Assembly (NCBI GenBank): GCA_963834875.1
Contig: CAWIDG010000012.1
Coordinates: 1-64,000, forward strand
Origin: DATAGF01 sp963834875
Lineage (GTDB): Bacteria > Actinomycetota > Thermoleophilia > Miltoncostaeales > Miltoncostaeaceae
Direction: 5' to 3'
Length of the DNA: 64,000 nt
The position numbers were made by a program, and so were the translations under genes. Below, piece by piece: positions 37,201 to 47,874 of the stretch. How positions within the stretch are numbered: position 1 is the stretch's first letter; each line of letters opens with the position of its first letter. Below the pieces are notes generated by a model, which worked only from the letters and a program-made list of their open reading frames with translations, was not told the DNA's origin and did no database searches.

Positions 37201-38880
37201 GCCCAGCTGATCGACGAGCTGAAGACCTCGAACCCGCACGCCAGGGTGATCGTGAAGGTGCCCGTGGTGCCCGGCATCGGCACGATCGCCATCGGCATCG
37301 CCAAGGCGGGCGCCGACGTCATCAACATGTCCGGCTACGACGGCGGCACCGGCGCCGCCCGCCAGCACGCGCTGCGCCGCGCCGGCCTTCCCTGCGAGAT
37401 CGGCACCGTCCTGGCCCACCACGCCCTCACCGAGGCGGGCATCCGCGACCGCGTCGAGCTGTGGGCCGACGGCGGCCTCCGCAGCGCCGCCGACTGCATC
37501 AAGCTCATCTGCATGGGCGCGAACCGGCTCGGCTTCGGGACGGCGTCGATGGTCGCCATCGGCTGCACCATCTGCCGCGGGTGCCAGCTCGACACCTGCC
37601 ACGTGGGCATCGCGACCCAGATCGACGGCGAGGAGGAGGCCGCCCACCGCGGGCTGAAGCGCTTCGTGCCCAGGGTGCTGGAGCCGTCGGTCGTGGGCCT
37701 GGTGCGCTACTTCACCGAGATGGGGGTGGCGCTGCGCGAGCTGGCCGGCCAGATGGGGGTCGCCGAGGTCCAGGAGCTGGTCGGCCACGCGGACCGCCTG
37801 GTCCAGGTCTCGCACCACGAGCGCCTCGACCTGACGAGCCTGCTCACGCCGGTCCGCGAGCGCGTCATCACCTCGCCCGCCGGCACCCCCCGCTTCTTCC
37901 GGGCCTTCCACCCGCCGCCCCCGCACCGGGCTCCGGAGGTGGCCGCCGAGCGCCTCGCGGCCGGCGCCGCGCTCGCGGTCGAGGAGGAGGCCACCACGGC
38001 CGCCGACCGGAACCTGGGCACCGACCTCGCCGGCCTGATCGCCCGGGCGACCACCGGCGTGAACAACGCGTGGGTCAACGGCGCGGGCGTCTCGCCGACC
38101 AACGGCTCCGACGGCGCCGACGGCAGGCCCGACGGAGACGGCAACGGCCACGGGAACGGCCGCCTCGCGACGCTGGTGGACCTCGCCTTCACGAAGGGGG
38201 CTGCGGCCGGCAGCGGCCTTGCGGCCTTCACGCTCGACGGCATGCGCATCCGCGTCTTCGGCGGCGCCCAGGACGGGGTCGGCAAGAGCGCCCTCGGCGG
38301 CGAGATCCAGGTCCTGAAGGCCCAGAACGAGGCCGGCCAGTGGGTGGGCGGCCACGTGGGCAAGAGCTTCGCCTACGGCGCCCAGCGCGGCCTCTTCCTG
38401 ATCCAGGGCGACGCCGACGCCCGCGCGGGCATCCGCCTGTCGGGCGCGGAGATGGTGCTGGGCGGCGAGCCCGCGCAGCCGCTCAACGACCGCCTCGGGA
38501 CCCTCGCGGCCCGCGCCAACTGCAAGGGCTTCGCGTTCGAGTACATGACCGGCGGCCGCGTCGTCGTGCTCGGCGACCCCGGCCCGTGGCTGTGCAGCGG
38601 GATGACCGGCGGCGTCGTCTACGTGCGCCAGAACCCCGACTGGGGGCTCGACGAGGCCGCAGTGCGCCGCCGCCTCTCGAAGGCCGCGAAGGTGAGCCTC
38701 GTGCCCCTCGACGAGACGGACTCGGCGACGGCGGCCCAGCTCCTCGGCGCCTACCAGGCCGCCCTGCGCGCCTCGGGCCAGGAGGAGGCCGCCGCCGGCC
38801 TCGAGCCGCTCATCGAGGAGCCGGCCGAGCACTTCCTGGCCATCGTCCCGGTCACCCAGCAGGCCGACCCGAACATCTAG
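34224..38880 (+). CDS. gltB: Glutamate synthase large subunit (one frame break)
   Basis: About 1550 residues. It makes two glutamates from glutamine and 2-oxoglutarate. The glutaminase domain starts with cysteine C24 (LLEHDACALAAFATRDG) and has IIAHNRYSTNTYPTFSRVQP and ILGHNGEINT. One extra G at about 35255 (GCC-G-TTC) breaks the frame just before NALGLRPLWWIETDDLY. Then come the central domain, the FMN-binding synthase barrel (SSMSFGSQGETAFRAYAEAA; SGYDGGTGAARQHALRRAGL), the 3Fe-4S cysteines in CTICRGCQLDTCHVGIATQ, and the C-terminal GXGXG beta-helix (about 1300-1480). AAGAGG lies 7 bases before the ATG. No gltD adjoins, so it may use ferredoxin or an unlinked small subunit. The cysteine context CALAAF is unlike the usual CGVGF. 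Confidence 0.95.
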
Positions 38881-38897
38881 ACGGAGTAGGCGACAGA

Positions 38898-38930
38898 GCG
38901 CATGGCCGCCTCTTGCGGGCGGCCATGCGC
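38898..38930 (+). terminator. Strong hairpin after gltB
   Basis: GCGCATGGCCGCC and GGCGGCCATGCGC form a perfect 13-bp stem with a 7-base loop, 18 bases after the gltB stop. There is no T run, as often in GC-rich actinobacteria. Confidence 0.65.
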
Positions 38931-39027
38931 GCCTCCGGGCCCTGGCCGGGCCCTCCGGCAACCGGCGGCACCGCCTTCGGCGGGGCTGGCCGCCTTGGAA
39001 GAGCCGCCGAACAGGCGCCGCCCTTGC

Positions 39028-39058
39028 GATCGGTGACCGATCTCACAAATGATCGGTC
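39028..39058. promoter_or_regulatory. Candidate operator upstream of osmoprotectant ABC operon
   Basis: GATCGGT-G-ACCGATC (39028-39042) is a perfect 15-base dyad, followed after TCACAAAT by another GATCGGTC (39051-39058). A probable -10 TAGGTT lies at 39099-39104, 6 bases before the ATG of the ATPase gene. Three half-sites in phase suggest a cooperative repressor or activator. Confidence 0.5.
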
Positions 39059-39110
39059 GGCGCACCCGGGCCGAGGGACCCCGGTCTGCAGGCTCGGGTA
39101 GGTTCGCCCG

Positions 39111-40353
<1,243 letters not shown>

Positions 40354-40361
<8 letters not shown>

Positions 40362-41016
40362 GCTCGTCCGCTGGAGCTGGGTCGAGGACAACCTCGACGA
40401 CATCCAGCAGGCCTCGATCGAGCACCTGGAGCTCGTCGGTGCCGCCCTCGGGCTGGCGATCGCGATCTCCATCCCCGTCGCGATCCTCGTGCGCCGCCGG
40501 AGGACCCCGTTCATCGCGGTCAACGCGATCTCGGGCGCCCTCTACACGATCCCGAGCCTGGCGATGTTCGCGTTCCTGCTCTCCTGGGTCGGCATCGGCT
40601 TCGAGCCGGCGGTCATCGCGCTGGCCGTCTACTGCCTCCAGCTCATCATCCGCAACACGGTGGTCGGCCTCCGGGGCGTCTCGGGCCCGGTCCAGGAAGC
40701 GGCGCGCGGCATGGGACTGACCCGGCGTCAGACCCTGATGCGCGTAGAGCTGCCGCTGGCCCTGCCGGCGATCATCGCCGGGATCCGGCTCGCAGCCGTG
40801 AGCACCGTCGGCATCGCCACCATCGCCGTCTACATCGGCGCCGGCGGGCTGGGGGTGCTGATCGTGAACGACGGCATCCAGCGCGGGCTCTTCGTGACGC
40901 CGATCTTCGTCGGAGCCGTCATCGCCACGGTCATGGCGATCGTCATCGACCTCGCGCTCGTCGGCCTCGAGCGGGCCCTGACGCCATGGCAGCGCGCGCG
41001 CGCCGAGGGGACGTGA
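40354..41016 (+). CDS. Osmoprotectant ABC transporter permease (first)
   Basis: A 220-residue binding-protein-dependent permease of the OpuCB/ProW group with about five or six TM helices. It has SGALYTIPSLAMFAFLLSWV and the EAA-type loop QEAARGMGLTRRQTLMRVEL then PLALPAIIAGIRLAAVSTVG, which contacts the ATPase. Further on, IGAGGLGVLIVNDGI is a family hallmark. The stop overlaps the second permease start (TGATG). Confidence 0.93.
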
Positions 41017-41672
41017 TGGGCGCCGTCTGGGACGCCTTCGAGGCGAACGACGGGTGGGGGCAGACGTGGACCCACATCAAGCTCTCGCTCACCGCCCTCT
41101 GCCTCGCCACGGTCGTCGGCCTGGTCCTCGGCGTGATCTGCGCCAAGATCGGCCGCGGCGCGGCCTTCCTCGTCGTCACGGTCTCGAACCTCGGCCGCAC
41201 GGTCCCCACGTTCGCGCTGATCGCGCTGATCCTCGCCCTCACGTCGCTCGGCTTCTGGCCGGCCGTCCTGGGCCTCTTCCTGCTCGGGATCCCGCCCATC
41301 CTGCTCAACACGTACACGGGCGTGAAGGAGGTCGATCCCGGCGCGATCGAGGCCAGCCGCGGCATGGGCCTCACCCCCTCACAGGTGCTCGGCCGCGTCG
41401 AGCTCCCCATCGCGATGCCGCTGGTCTTCGCCGGCATCCGCACCTCGTCGGTGCAGATCATCGCCACCGCGGCGCTCGCGGGGCTCGTCGGTGCGGGTGG
41501 CCTCGGCGTCATCGTCGCCAGCGGCCTCTCGAACAACCAGGACGACGTGATCCTGGCCGGCGCCATCCCCATCACCATCCTCGCGGCGCTCTCCGAAGTC
41601 GTGTTCGGCGGCGCGGAGCGGCTCGTGACCCCCCGCGGCCTGCGGATCAGCCGCAGGCCGATCACTGCATAG
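41016..41672 (+). CDS. Osmoprotectant ABC transporter permease (second)
   Basis: A 218-residue paralogue of the preceding permease (OpuCD type). It opens GAVWDAFEANDGWGQTWTHI, and has the EAA loop IEASRGMGLTPSQVLGRVEL, PIAMPLVFAGIRTSSVQIIA and GLVGAGGLGVIVASGLSNNQ. The two permeases probably form a heterodimer with two copies of the ATPase. A longer upstream in-frame start would overlap the first permease by 30 bases and is not favoured. Confidence 0.93.
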   Translation: MGAVWDAFEANDGWGQTWTHIKLSLTALCLATVVGLVLGVICAKIGRGAAFLVVTVSNLGRTVPTFALIALILALTSLGFWPAVLGLFLLGIPPILLNTYTGVKEVDPGAIEASRGMGLTPSQVLGRVELPIAMPLVFAGIRTSSVQIIATAALAGLVGAGGLGVIVASGLSNNQDDVILAGAIPITILAALSEVVFGGAERLVTPRGLRISRRPITA

Positions 41673-41681
41673 GAGGACGAT

Positions 41682-42703
41682 GTGAGACCACGGCTCCAAC
41701 GGCTCCCGGCGGCGCTGCTCGCCGCGCTGCTCGCCATGTCGCTGCTCGTCGCCGCAGCGTGCGGCGACGATGATGACGAGGGCTCGAGCGGGGCGGGAGA
41801 CGGCGTCGCTGTGCGGATCGCCGACAAGGGCTTCGCGGAGAGCTTCATCGTGGCGCAGGCGTGCGCCCAGGCGCTCTGAACGCGCAGGGCTTCGACGTCG
41901 AGCGTCACGAGCCTCGCCAGCACCGAGATCGCCGACAAGGCGATCCGCGACGGCGAGATCGACGTCTATCCCGAGTACGTCGGCACGTCCTACGCAGACC
42001 GTCCTCGGGCTCGATGCGGGCGCCAGGCGCCGGACGCGCTGCGAGGCGCAGTTCGAGGAGGTCAAGACCGCCTACGAGAGGCGCGGGCTGACCGCGCTCA
42101 CGCCGGCGCCGTTCAACAACGGCAACGCCGTGGCGTGCACCCAGGAGGCGGTCGACCAGTACGGCATCACGACCCTCTCCGACCTCGGCGCAGCGTCCGA
42201 GAACATCACCTACTCGGCCAACGCCGAGCACCTCACCCGCCCCGACGGCCTGCCGCTGCTGAAGCGCGAGTACGGCTTCAACCCGAAGGAATCAAGACCG
42301 TCAACATCAGCCTGCGCTACAAGCCCATCGAGGACGGGCAGGCGAACTGCGTCTACGCCTTCGGGACCGACCCGAAGCTCGGACAGCTCGACTCGTGCTG
42401 CTCGAGGACGACAAGGGCGCCTACTCGGCCGGGCTCTCGTACCAGACCTTCCCGGTCGTCAACAAGGCGTTCTACGACGGGCTCACCGAGGAGCAGCGCA
42501 CCGCCTTCACGAGGCGCTCGACTCGGTGAACGCCGGCCTCACGCAGGAGGCCATCATCCCGACTGATCGCGCGGGTCGAGTCGACCAGGAGGACCCCGAC
42601 GTCGTGGCCGCGGAGTTCCTCAGCGAGGCGGGGGATCGTCGACGAACTGATCGACTCGCTCATGGCGGACGGTGTGGCTCATGCGCTACGCTGTTCGCCA
42701 TGA
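41682..42703 (+). pseudogene. Osmoprotectant ABC substrate-binding lipoprotein, heavily frameshifted
   Basis: A lipoprotein signal with lipobox LLVAAACGDDDDEGSS is followed by pieces of an OpuCC/OpuAC-type binding protein in alternating frames: IADKGFAESFIVAQACAQAL, then STEIADKAIRDGEIDVYPEY, QTVLGLDAGA, ITTLSDLGAASENITYSANA, SLRYKPIEDGQANCVYAFGT, LLEDDKGAYSAGLSYQTFPV, and GIVDELIDSLMADG. Around seven single-base breaks occur in 1 kb, with a TGA after residue 65. The total length is near normal (~340 residues), so nothing large is missing. It is either decaying or a poorly resolved stretch; if real, the transporter lacks its receptor. The last frame overlaps the following ATG. Confidence 0.75.
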
Positions 42704-42948
42704 AGCGTCTCCGCATCTCGAAGGGCGGGCAGGTGTCGATCCCCGCCGAGGTCCGTCACCGCTGGGGCACCCACACGGTCGTCGCCGAGGACGAGGGGGA
42801 TCGACTGGTCCTGCGGCCGGTGCCCGACGACCCGATCGCCGCCGCGCGAGGGTGGCTTCGCGACCTGGCGATCAGCTCCGATGAGGCGCGCAGGCGGGCG
42901 CGACGGGAGGAGCTCGCCGCCGAGGAGCGCAAGCTCCGACGACGGTGA
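42700..42948 (+). CDS. SpoVT/AbrB-domain antitoxin
   Basis: An 82-residue protein. The N-terminal swapped-hairpin AbrB domain has RLRISKGGQVSIPAEVRHRW and DRLVLRPVP; the C-terminal helical tail is highly charged (SSDEARRRARREELAAEERK) and would bind the toxin. It overlaps the PIN-domain gene as GTGA, the usual antitoxin-toxin arrangement. It should repress its own promoter; no clear palindrome is seen because the upstream sequence is the broken binding-protein gene. Confidence 0.88.
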   Translation: MKRLRISKGGQVSIPAEVRHRWGTHTVVAEDEGDRLVLRPVPDDPIAAARGWLRDLAISSDEARRRARREELAAEERKLRRR

Positions 42949-43373
42949 TCCTCCTGGACGCGTTCGCGTTGATCGCCCTCCAGCGGGACGAGCCCGCCGC
43001 CCAGGCGGTCGCCGAGATCATCGCCTCCGGGGATGCGGGGATACCTTCCGTCAACCTTGCCGAGGTGCTCGATCAGCTCATTCGCCTGGACGGCGTCCCG
43101 GCGGACAGGCTGGGTCGCGCCTTCTCGGGGTTCGTCTCGGCGGGCCTGGTCATCGTTCACACGCGTGACGAGACCCCATGGGCCGCAGCTCGGCTCCGGG
43201 CCCGCCATTACCGACGGCGGGGCGGCGCCCTCTCCCTGCCTGACTGTATCTTGCTCGCGACCGCGGACGCCGGCGACACGATCGCAACCGCCGACCGCCC
43301 GGTCCTGGCCGCGGCGCGCGCCGAGGGCATCGATGTCATGCCGCTCCCGGACTCAGCGGGCCGGACCGGATGA
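42945..43373 (+). CDS. PIN-domain ribonuclease toxin (VapC-like)
   Basis: A 142-residue PIN nuclease. The four acidic active-site positions are seen: D5 in ILLDAFALIAL, E40 in PSVNLAEVLDQL, D100 in GALSLPDCILLATA and D117 in TIATADRPVLAAA. It is translated from GTG 42945 coupled to the AbrB-type antitoxin. VapC toxins cleave tRNA or rRNA when the antitoxin is lost; the target here is unknown. Convergent with the ABC-F gene, nearly touching it. Confidence 0.9.
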   Translation: MILLDAFALIALQRDEPAAQAVAEIIASGDAGIPSVNLAEVLDQLIRLDGVPADRLGRAFSGFVSAGLVIVHTRDETPWAAARLRARHYRRRGGALSLPDCILLATADAGDTIATADRPVLAAARAEGIDVMPLPDSAGRTG

Positions 43374-43376
43374 GCG

Positions 43377-45224
<1,848 letters not shown>

Positions 45225-45227
45225 CGC

Positions 45228-45239
45228 AGGCTAGGCTAG
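45228..45239. promoter_or_regulatory. Overlapping bidirectional -10 elements
   Basis: Only 21 bases separate the ABC-F start (45224, minus) and the RNase D start (45246, plus). They contain AGGCTAGGCTAGC, giving TAGGCT at 45232-45237 on the plus strand, 8 bases before ATG 45246, and TAGCCT on the minus strand (45238-45233), 8 bases before ATG 45224. Both messages would be leaderless and share the same promoter bases. Confidence 0.55.
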
Positions 45240-45245
45240 CGGGGG

Positions 45246-46478
45246 ATGTCAGCGCGCAAGCCACTTCACGACGGCGAGGGGGTCGTCGCCGTCGTGGACG
45301 AGGCGCGGGGCGAGGGCATCGCCGCGATCGACCTCGAGTTCATGTGGGAGCGCACCTACGCTCCCGTGGCCTGCCTCGCCCAGGTGGCGACGCCGCGCGG
45401 GGTCCACCTGATCGACCCGATCGAGGGCGCGCCGCTGCTGCCGGTGGCCGAGCTGGTCGCCGACCCGGCCGTCGAGGTCGTCATGCACGCGCCCTCGGCC
45501 GACCTGACGTTGCTGGGCCTCGCGTACGGGCTGCGGCCGGCGCGGCTGCACGACGTCCAGGTCACGGCCGGCTTCGTCGGCCTCGGCGCCGGACAGGGGC
45601 TCGCGACCCTCCTCCAGCGGGCGCTGGGGGTGCGGCTCGACAAGGGCGAGCGATACACCGACTGGACGCGGCGGCCCCTGTCTGCCGCCCAGCTGGAGTA
45701 CGCGGCCGGCGACGTCCTCCACCTCCTGCCCCTCCGCGAGGAGCTCGCCCGCCGCGCCGAGGCGCTCGGCCGCACCGAGTGGGTCGCCGAGGAGCACGAG
45801 CGGCGCTACGGCCCCGACGCCCGCCTCGTGCCGGACCCGGAGACGGCGTGGCAGCGCGTGAAGGGCCAGGGCCGGCTCAGCGCCCGCGACCGCGCCGTGC
45901 TCGCGTCCCTGGCGGCCTGGCGCGAGGAGGAGGCGCGGCGGCGGGACAAGCCGGCCTCGTGGGTCGTGCCCGACCGGACGCTGGTGGAGATCGCGAGGCG
46001 GCGGCCCGGCGACCGCCGCGCCCTGGAGTCGGAGCGGGGGCTGCCGGACCGCATCCTGGCGTCGGCGGCCGACGGCCTCCTGGCGGCCGTGCGCGCGGGC
46101 GCGCACGCGGAGCCGGTCGGGGCCCCGGCCCCCCCGTCCCCGGACCTGCAGCAGCGCCTCGAGGTGCTCGGGCCGCTCGGCGCCGTGCTGGTCGGGGCCC
46201 GTGCCGCGGCGGTCAACCTCGCCCCGAGCCTCCTGGCGACCAGGGACGAGATCGCCGCGTTCCTGGTGGCGGCGATCCGGGGAGACGTGGACGGCCAGCC
46301 GCTCGCCTCGGGCTGGCGGCGGGAGATCGCCGGCGACGCGCTGGTCGAGCTGGCGCACGGGCGCCTCGCCCTGGCGCCCGCCGGCCGCCCGCCCTACCTC
46401 ACCGAGCTGCCGCGGGACGGCGCCGAGGGCACCGGTAGAGTGCCGTCCGGCCCCCCCGAGGAGCCCGGCCCGCAGTGA
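45246..46478 (+). CDS. rnd: Ribonuclease D-like 3'-5' exonuclease
   Basis: A 410-residue DEDD exonuclease. The metal-binding acids lie in AAIDLEFMWERTYAP, VVMHAPSADLTLLGLAYG and LEYAAGDVLHLLPLREEL (the Y...D motif). An HRDC domain follows (about 210-290: RLSARDRAVLASLAAWREEE; WVVPDRTLVEIARRRPGDRR). A second, weaker HRDC-like repeat may occupy about 295-390. RNase D trims tRNA 3' ends and other small RNAs. Overlaps the stress-protein gene (GTGA). Confidence 0.92.
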   Translation: MSARKPLHDGEGVVAVVDEARGEGIAAIDLEFMWERTYAPVACLAQVATPRGVHLIDPIEGAPLLPVAELVADPAVEVVMHAPSADLTLLGLAYGLRPARLHDVQVTAGFVGLGAGQGLATLLQRALGVRLDKGERYTDWTRRPLSAAQLEYAAGDVLHLLPLREELARRAEALGRTEWVAEEHERRYGPDARLVPDPETAWQRVKGQGRLSARDRAVLASLAAWREEEARRRDKPASWVVPDRTLVEIARRRPGDRRALESERGLPDRILASAADGLLAAVRAGAHAEPVGAPAPPSPDLQQRLEVLGPLGAVLVGARAAAVNLAPSLLATRDEIAAFLVAAIRGDVDGQPLASGWRREIAGDALVELAHGRLALAPAGRPPYLTELPRDGAEGTGRVPSGPPEEPGPQ

Positions 46479-46918
46479 ACGTCAGCTACGACCACATCGC
46501 GTGCTTCATCGACGACTCCGATGCGGCGTCGCGCGCGCTGAGCCATGCGGCCGCCCTGCGCGACGCCACCGGCGCGCGGCTCAGCGTCGTCCACGTGCTG
46601 GCCCCGCCCGCCTTCCTCGTGTCGCTCGCGGCCGGCCTGGGCGGCGCGCCGGTGCACGACACGGAGCTCGAGCGCGAGGCCGCGGAGATGTGGCTCGCGG
46701 AGGAGGCGCGCTCCGTCGAGGCCGAGGCGATCATGCTCGAGGGGCACCCCGCGAACACGGCCAGCGAGTGGGCGCGCGAGGCCGGCGTCGACATCATGGT
46801 GGCCGCGCGCCACGGGGGCGGGGCGGAGCGGGCGCTGCTGGGCAGCTTCGCAAGCCACCTGGCGCACCACGCGCCGTGCTCGGTGTTCCTCGTGCCCCCC
46901 GAGCAGGGCGCCTCCTGA
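46475..46918 (+). CDS. Universal stress protein (UspA family)
   Basis: A 147-residue alpha/beta protein. It opens YDHIACFIDDSDAASRALSH and has LSVVHVLAPPAFLVSLAAGL; the ATP-type loop near the end is HGGGAERALLGSFASHLAHH with APCSVFLVP. The G-x2-G-x9-G-S pattern is only partly kept (GGGAERALLGS), so ATP binding is possible but not certain. The GTG start overlaps the rnd stop. Confidence 0.9.
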   Translation: MNVSYDHIACFIDDSDAASRALSHAAALRDATGARLSVVHVLAPPAFLVSLAAGLGGAPVHDTELEREAAEMWLAEEARSVEAEAIMLEGHPANTASEWAREAGVDIMVAARHGGGAERALLGSFASHLAHHAPCSVFLVPPEQGAS

Positions 46919-46937
46919 CCGGCGCTGGCGCGCCGCC

Positions 46938-47090
46938 CTACGCGGCGAGCGCCGGGAGGTCCTCCCGGGCCGCCGGCCCGTCGTGGATGTGCAGGCAGCC
47001 GGCGACCCGGCAGGTCCCGCCGTCGTCGGGCTCCAGGCGGGAGAGCAGTGCCTCGATACGAGCGGTCTCGGAGCTGTTCGCGGTTCCCAT
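46938..47090 (-). CDS. Small 50-residue protein with Cys/His motif
   Basis: From ATG 47090, with GGGAGA 5-6 bases upstream, favoured over a longer start at 47129. The sequence GTANSSETARIEALLSRLEP is a helix, followed by GTCRVAGCLHIHDGP, a C-x4-C-x-H-x-H cluster that could bind a metal, and a short helical tail. No family recognised. It sits between a stress protein and an HD-domain protein, on the strand of the latter, about 80 bases downstream of the latter's stop. Confidence 0.5.
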   Translation of the reverse strand: MGTANSSETARIEALLSRLEPDDGGTCRVAGCLHIHDGPAAREDLPALAA

Positions 47091-47166
47091 GTCGTCTCCC
47101 GGTACGGTGGGGGCGGATTCGCGGATCATCCAATCCCCCCTCCGTAACCGGCGGGTTGCGCGGACG

Positions 47167-47874
47167 TTAGGGGTCGGCCAAGCCGCCGTCGTTGACCAGC
47201 GGGGCCAGGTCGGCCATCGCCGTGACGAGCGCGACCCGGGCCACCGAGGGCGCCGCGGCCGCGAGCGGCAGGACCTGCCAGACCGTGCGGCGGAGGTAGG
47301 CGCCGGCCCACCGGCGGTAGCCGTCGCCGGTGCGCATGACGAGCGCCTGGACGCTGCGCAGGTTGTCCACCCGGTCGGCCAGCTTGAGCAGCTGCACGTC
47401 GAACGGCGCGCTGGCCTGGAGGCGCGCGTAGTAGCCGCGCAGGTCGTCCGGGCGACGCGGCGCGGTCATCCAGTCGACGAGGTCGGCGACCTCCTCGCCG
47501 AAGCCGACCCGGATCTCGTCGATCGTGGTGACCGTGTCCTCGACCGTGTCGTGCAGCAGCGCCGCCTGGAGCACCTCGGGCCGGCGCACCCCCCACTGCG
47601 ACAGCTCCATCGCCACCCGCACCAGGTGCACCCAGTAGGGCGTGTCGCTCCCGTGGCGGCGCTGGTCGCCGTGTCGCGCGCGGGCGAAGGCGAGGGCCCG
47701 GCGCAGCGCCGTCCGGTGTCCCGGGTCCGGCAGCCCGGCGACGAAGTCGGTCCAGACCCGGTCGACCGTGTCGGGGGAGTCGAAGACGCCGGGCCAGGCG
47801 AGCGGCTCGGCGGACGGGTGCGCCGCGGCCCCCACCCCGTGCGGAGAGGGAGGACGGAGCGGGGTCGACGTCAT
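47167..47874 (-). CDS. HD-domain phosphohydrolase, RelA/SpoT hydrolase-like
   Basis: Up to 235 residues. An HD domain of the SpoT/MESH1 type has ARARHGDQRRHGSDTPYWVH, ALLHDTVEDTVTTIDEIRVG and LLKLADRVDNLRSVQAL, with the metal-binding His and His-Asp in place. MESH1-like proteins hydrolyse (p)ppGpp or related nucleotides. The ATG at 47874 overlaps head-to-head with the Ppx start at 47873, which leaves no promoter; a GTG at 47835 (GAAAHPSAEPLAWP) may be the real start. Confidence 0.85.
   Translation of the reverse strand: MTSTPLRPPSPHGVGAAAHPSAEPLAWPGVFDSPDTVDRVWTDFVAGLPDPGHRTALRRALAFARARHGDQRRHGSDTPYWVHLVRVAMELSQWGVRRPEVLQAALLHDTVEDTVTTIDEIRVGFGEEVADLVDWMTAPRRPDDLRGYYARLQASAPFDVQLLKLADRVDNLRSVQALVMRTGDGYRRWAGAYLRRTVWQVLPLAAAAPSVARVALVTAMADLAPLVNDGGLADP

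Noticed and set aside
35044..38961. Long minus-strand frame (1305 codons) opposite gltB
   Set aside because: Antisense shadow of gltB with no recognisable motif.
41820..41885. TGA at 41877-41879 in the binding-protein gene as a selenocysteine codon
   Set aside because: The protein does not continue in the same frame after TGA; homology resumes in another frame, so it is a frame break rather than recoding.
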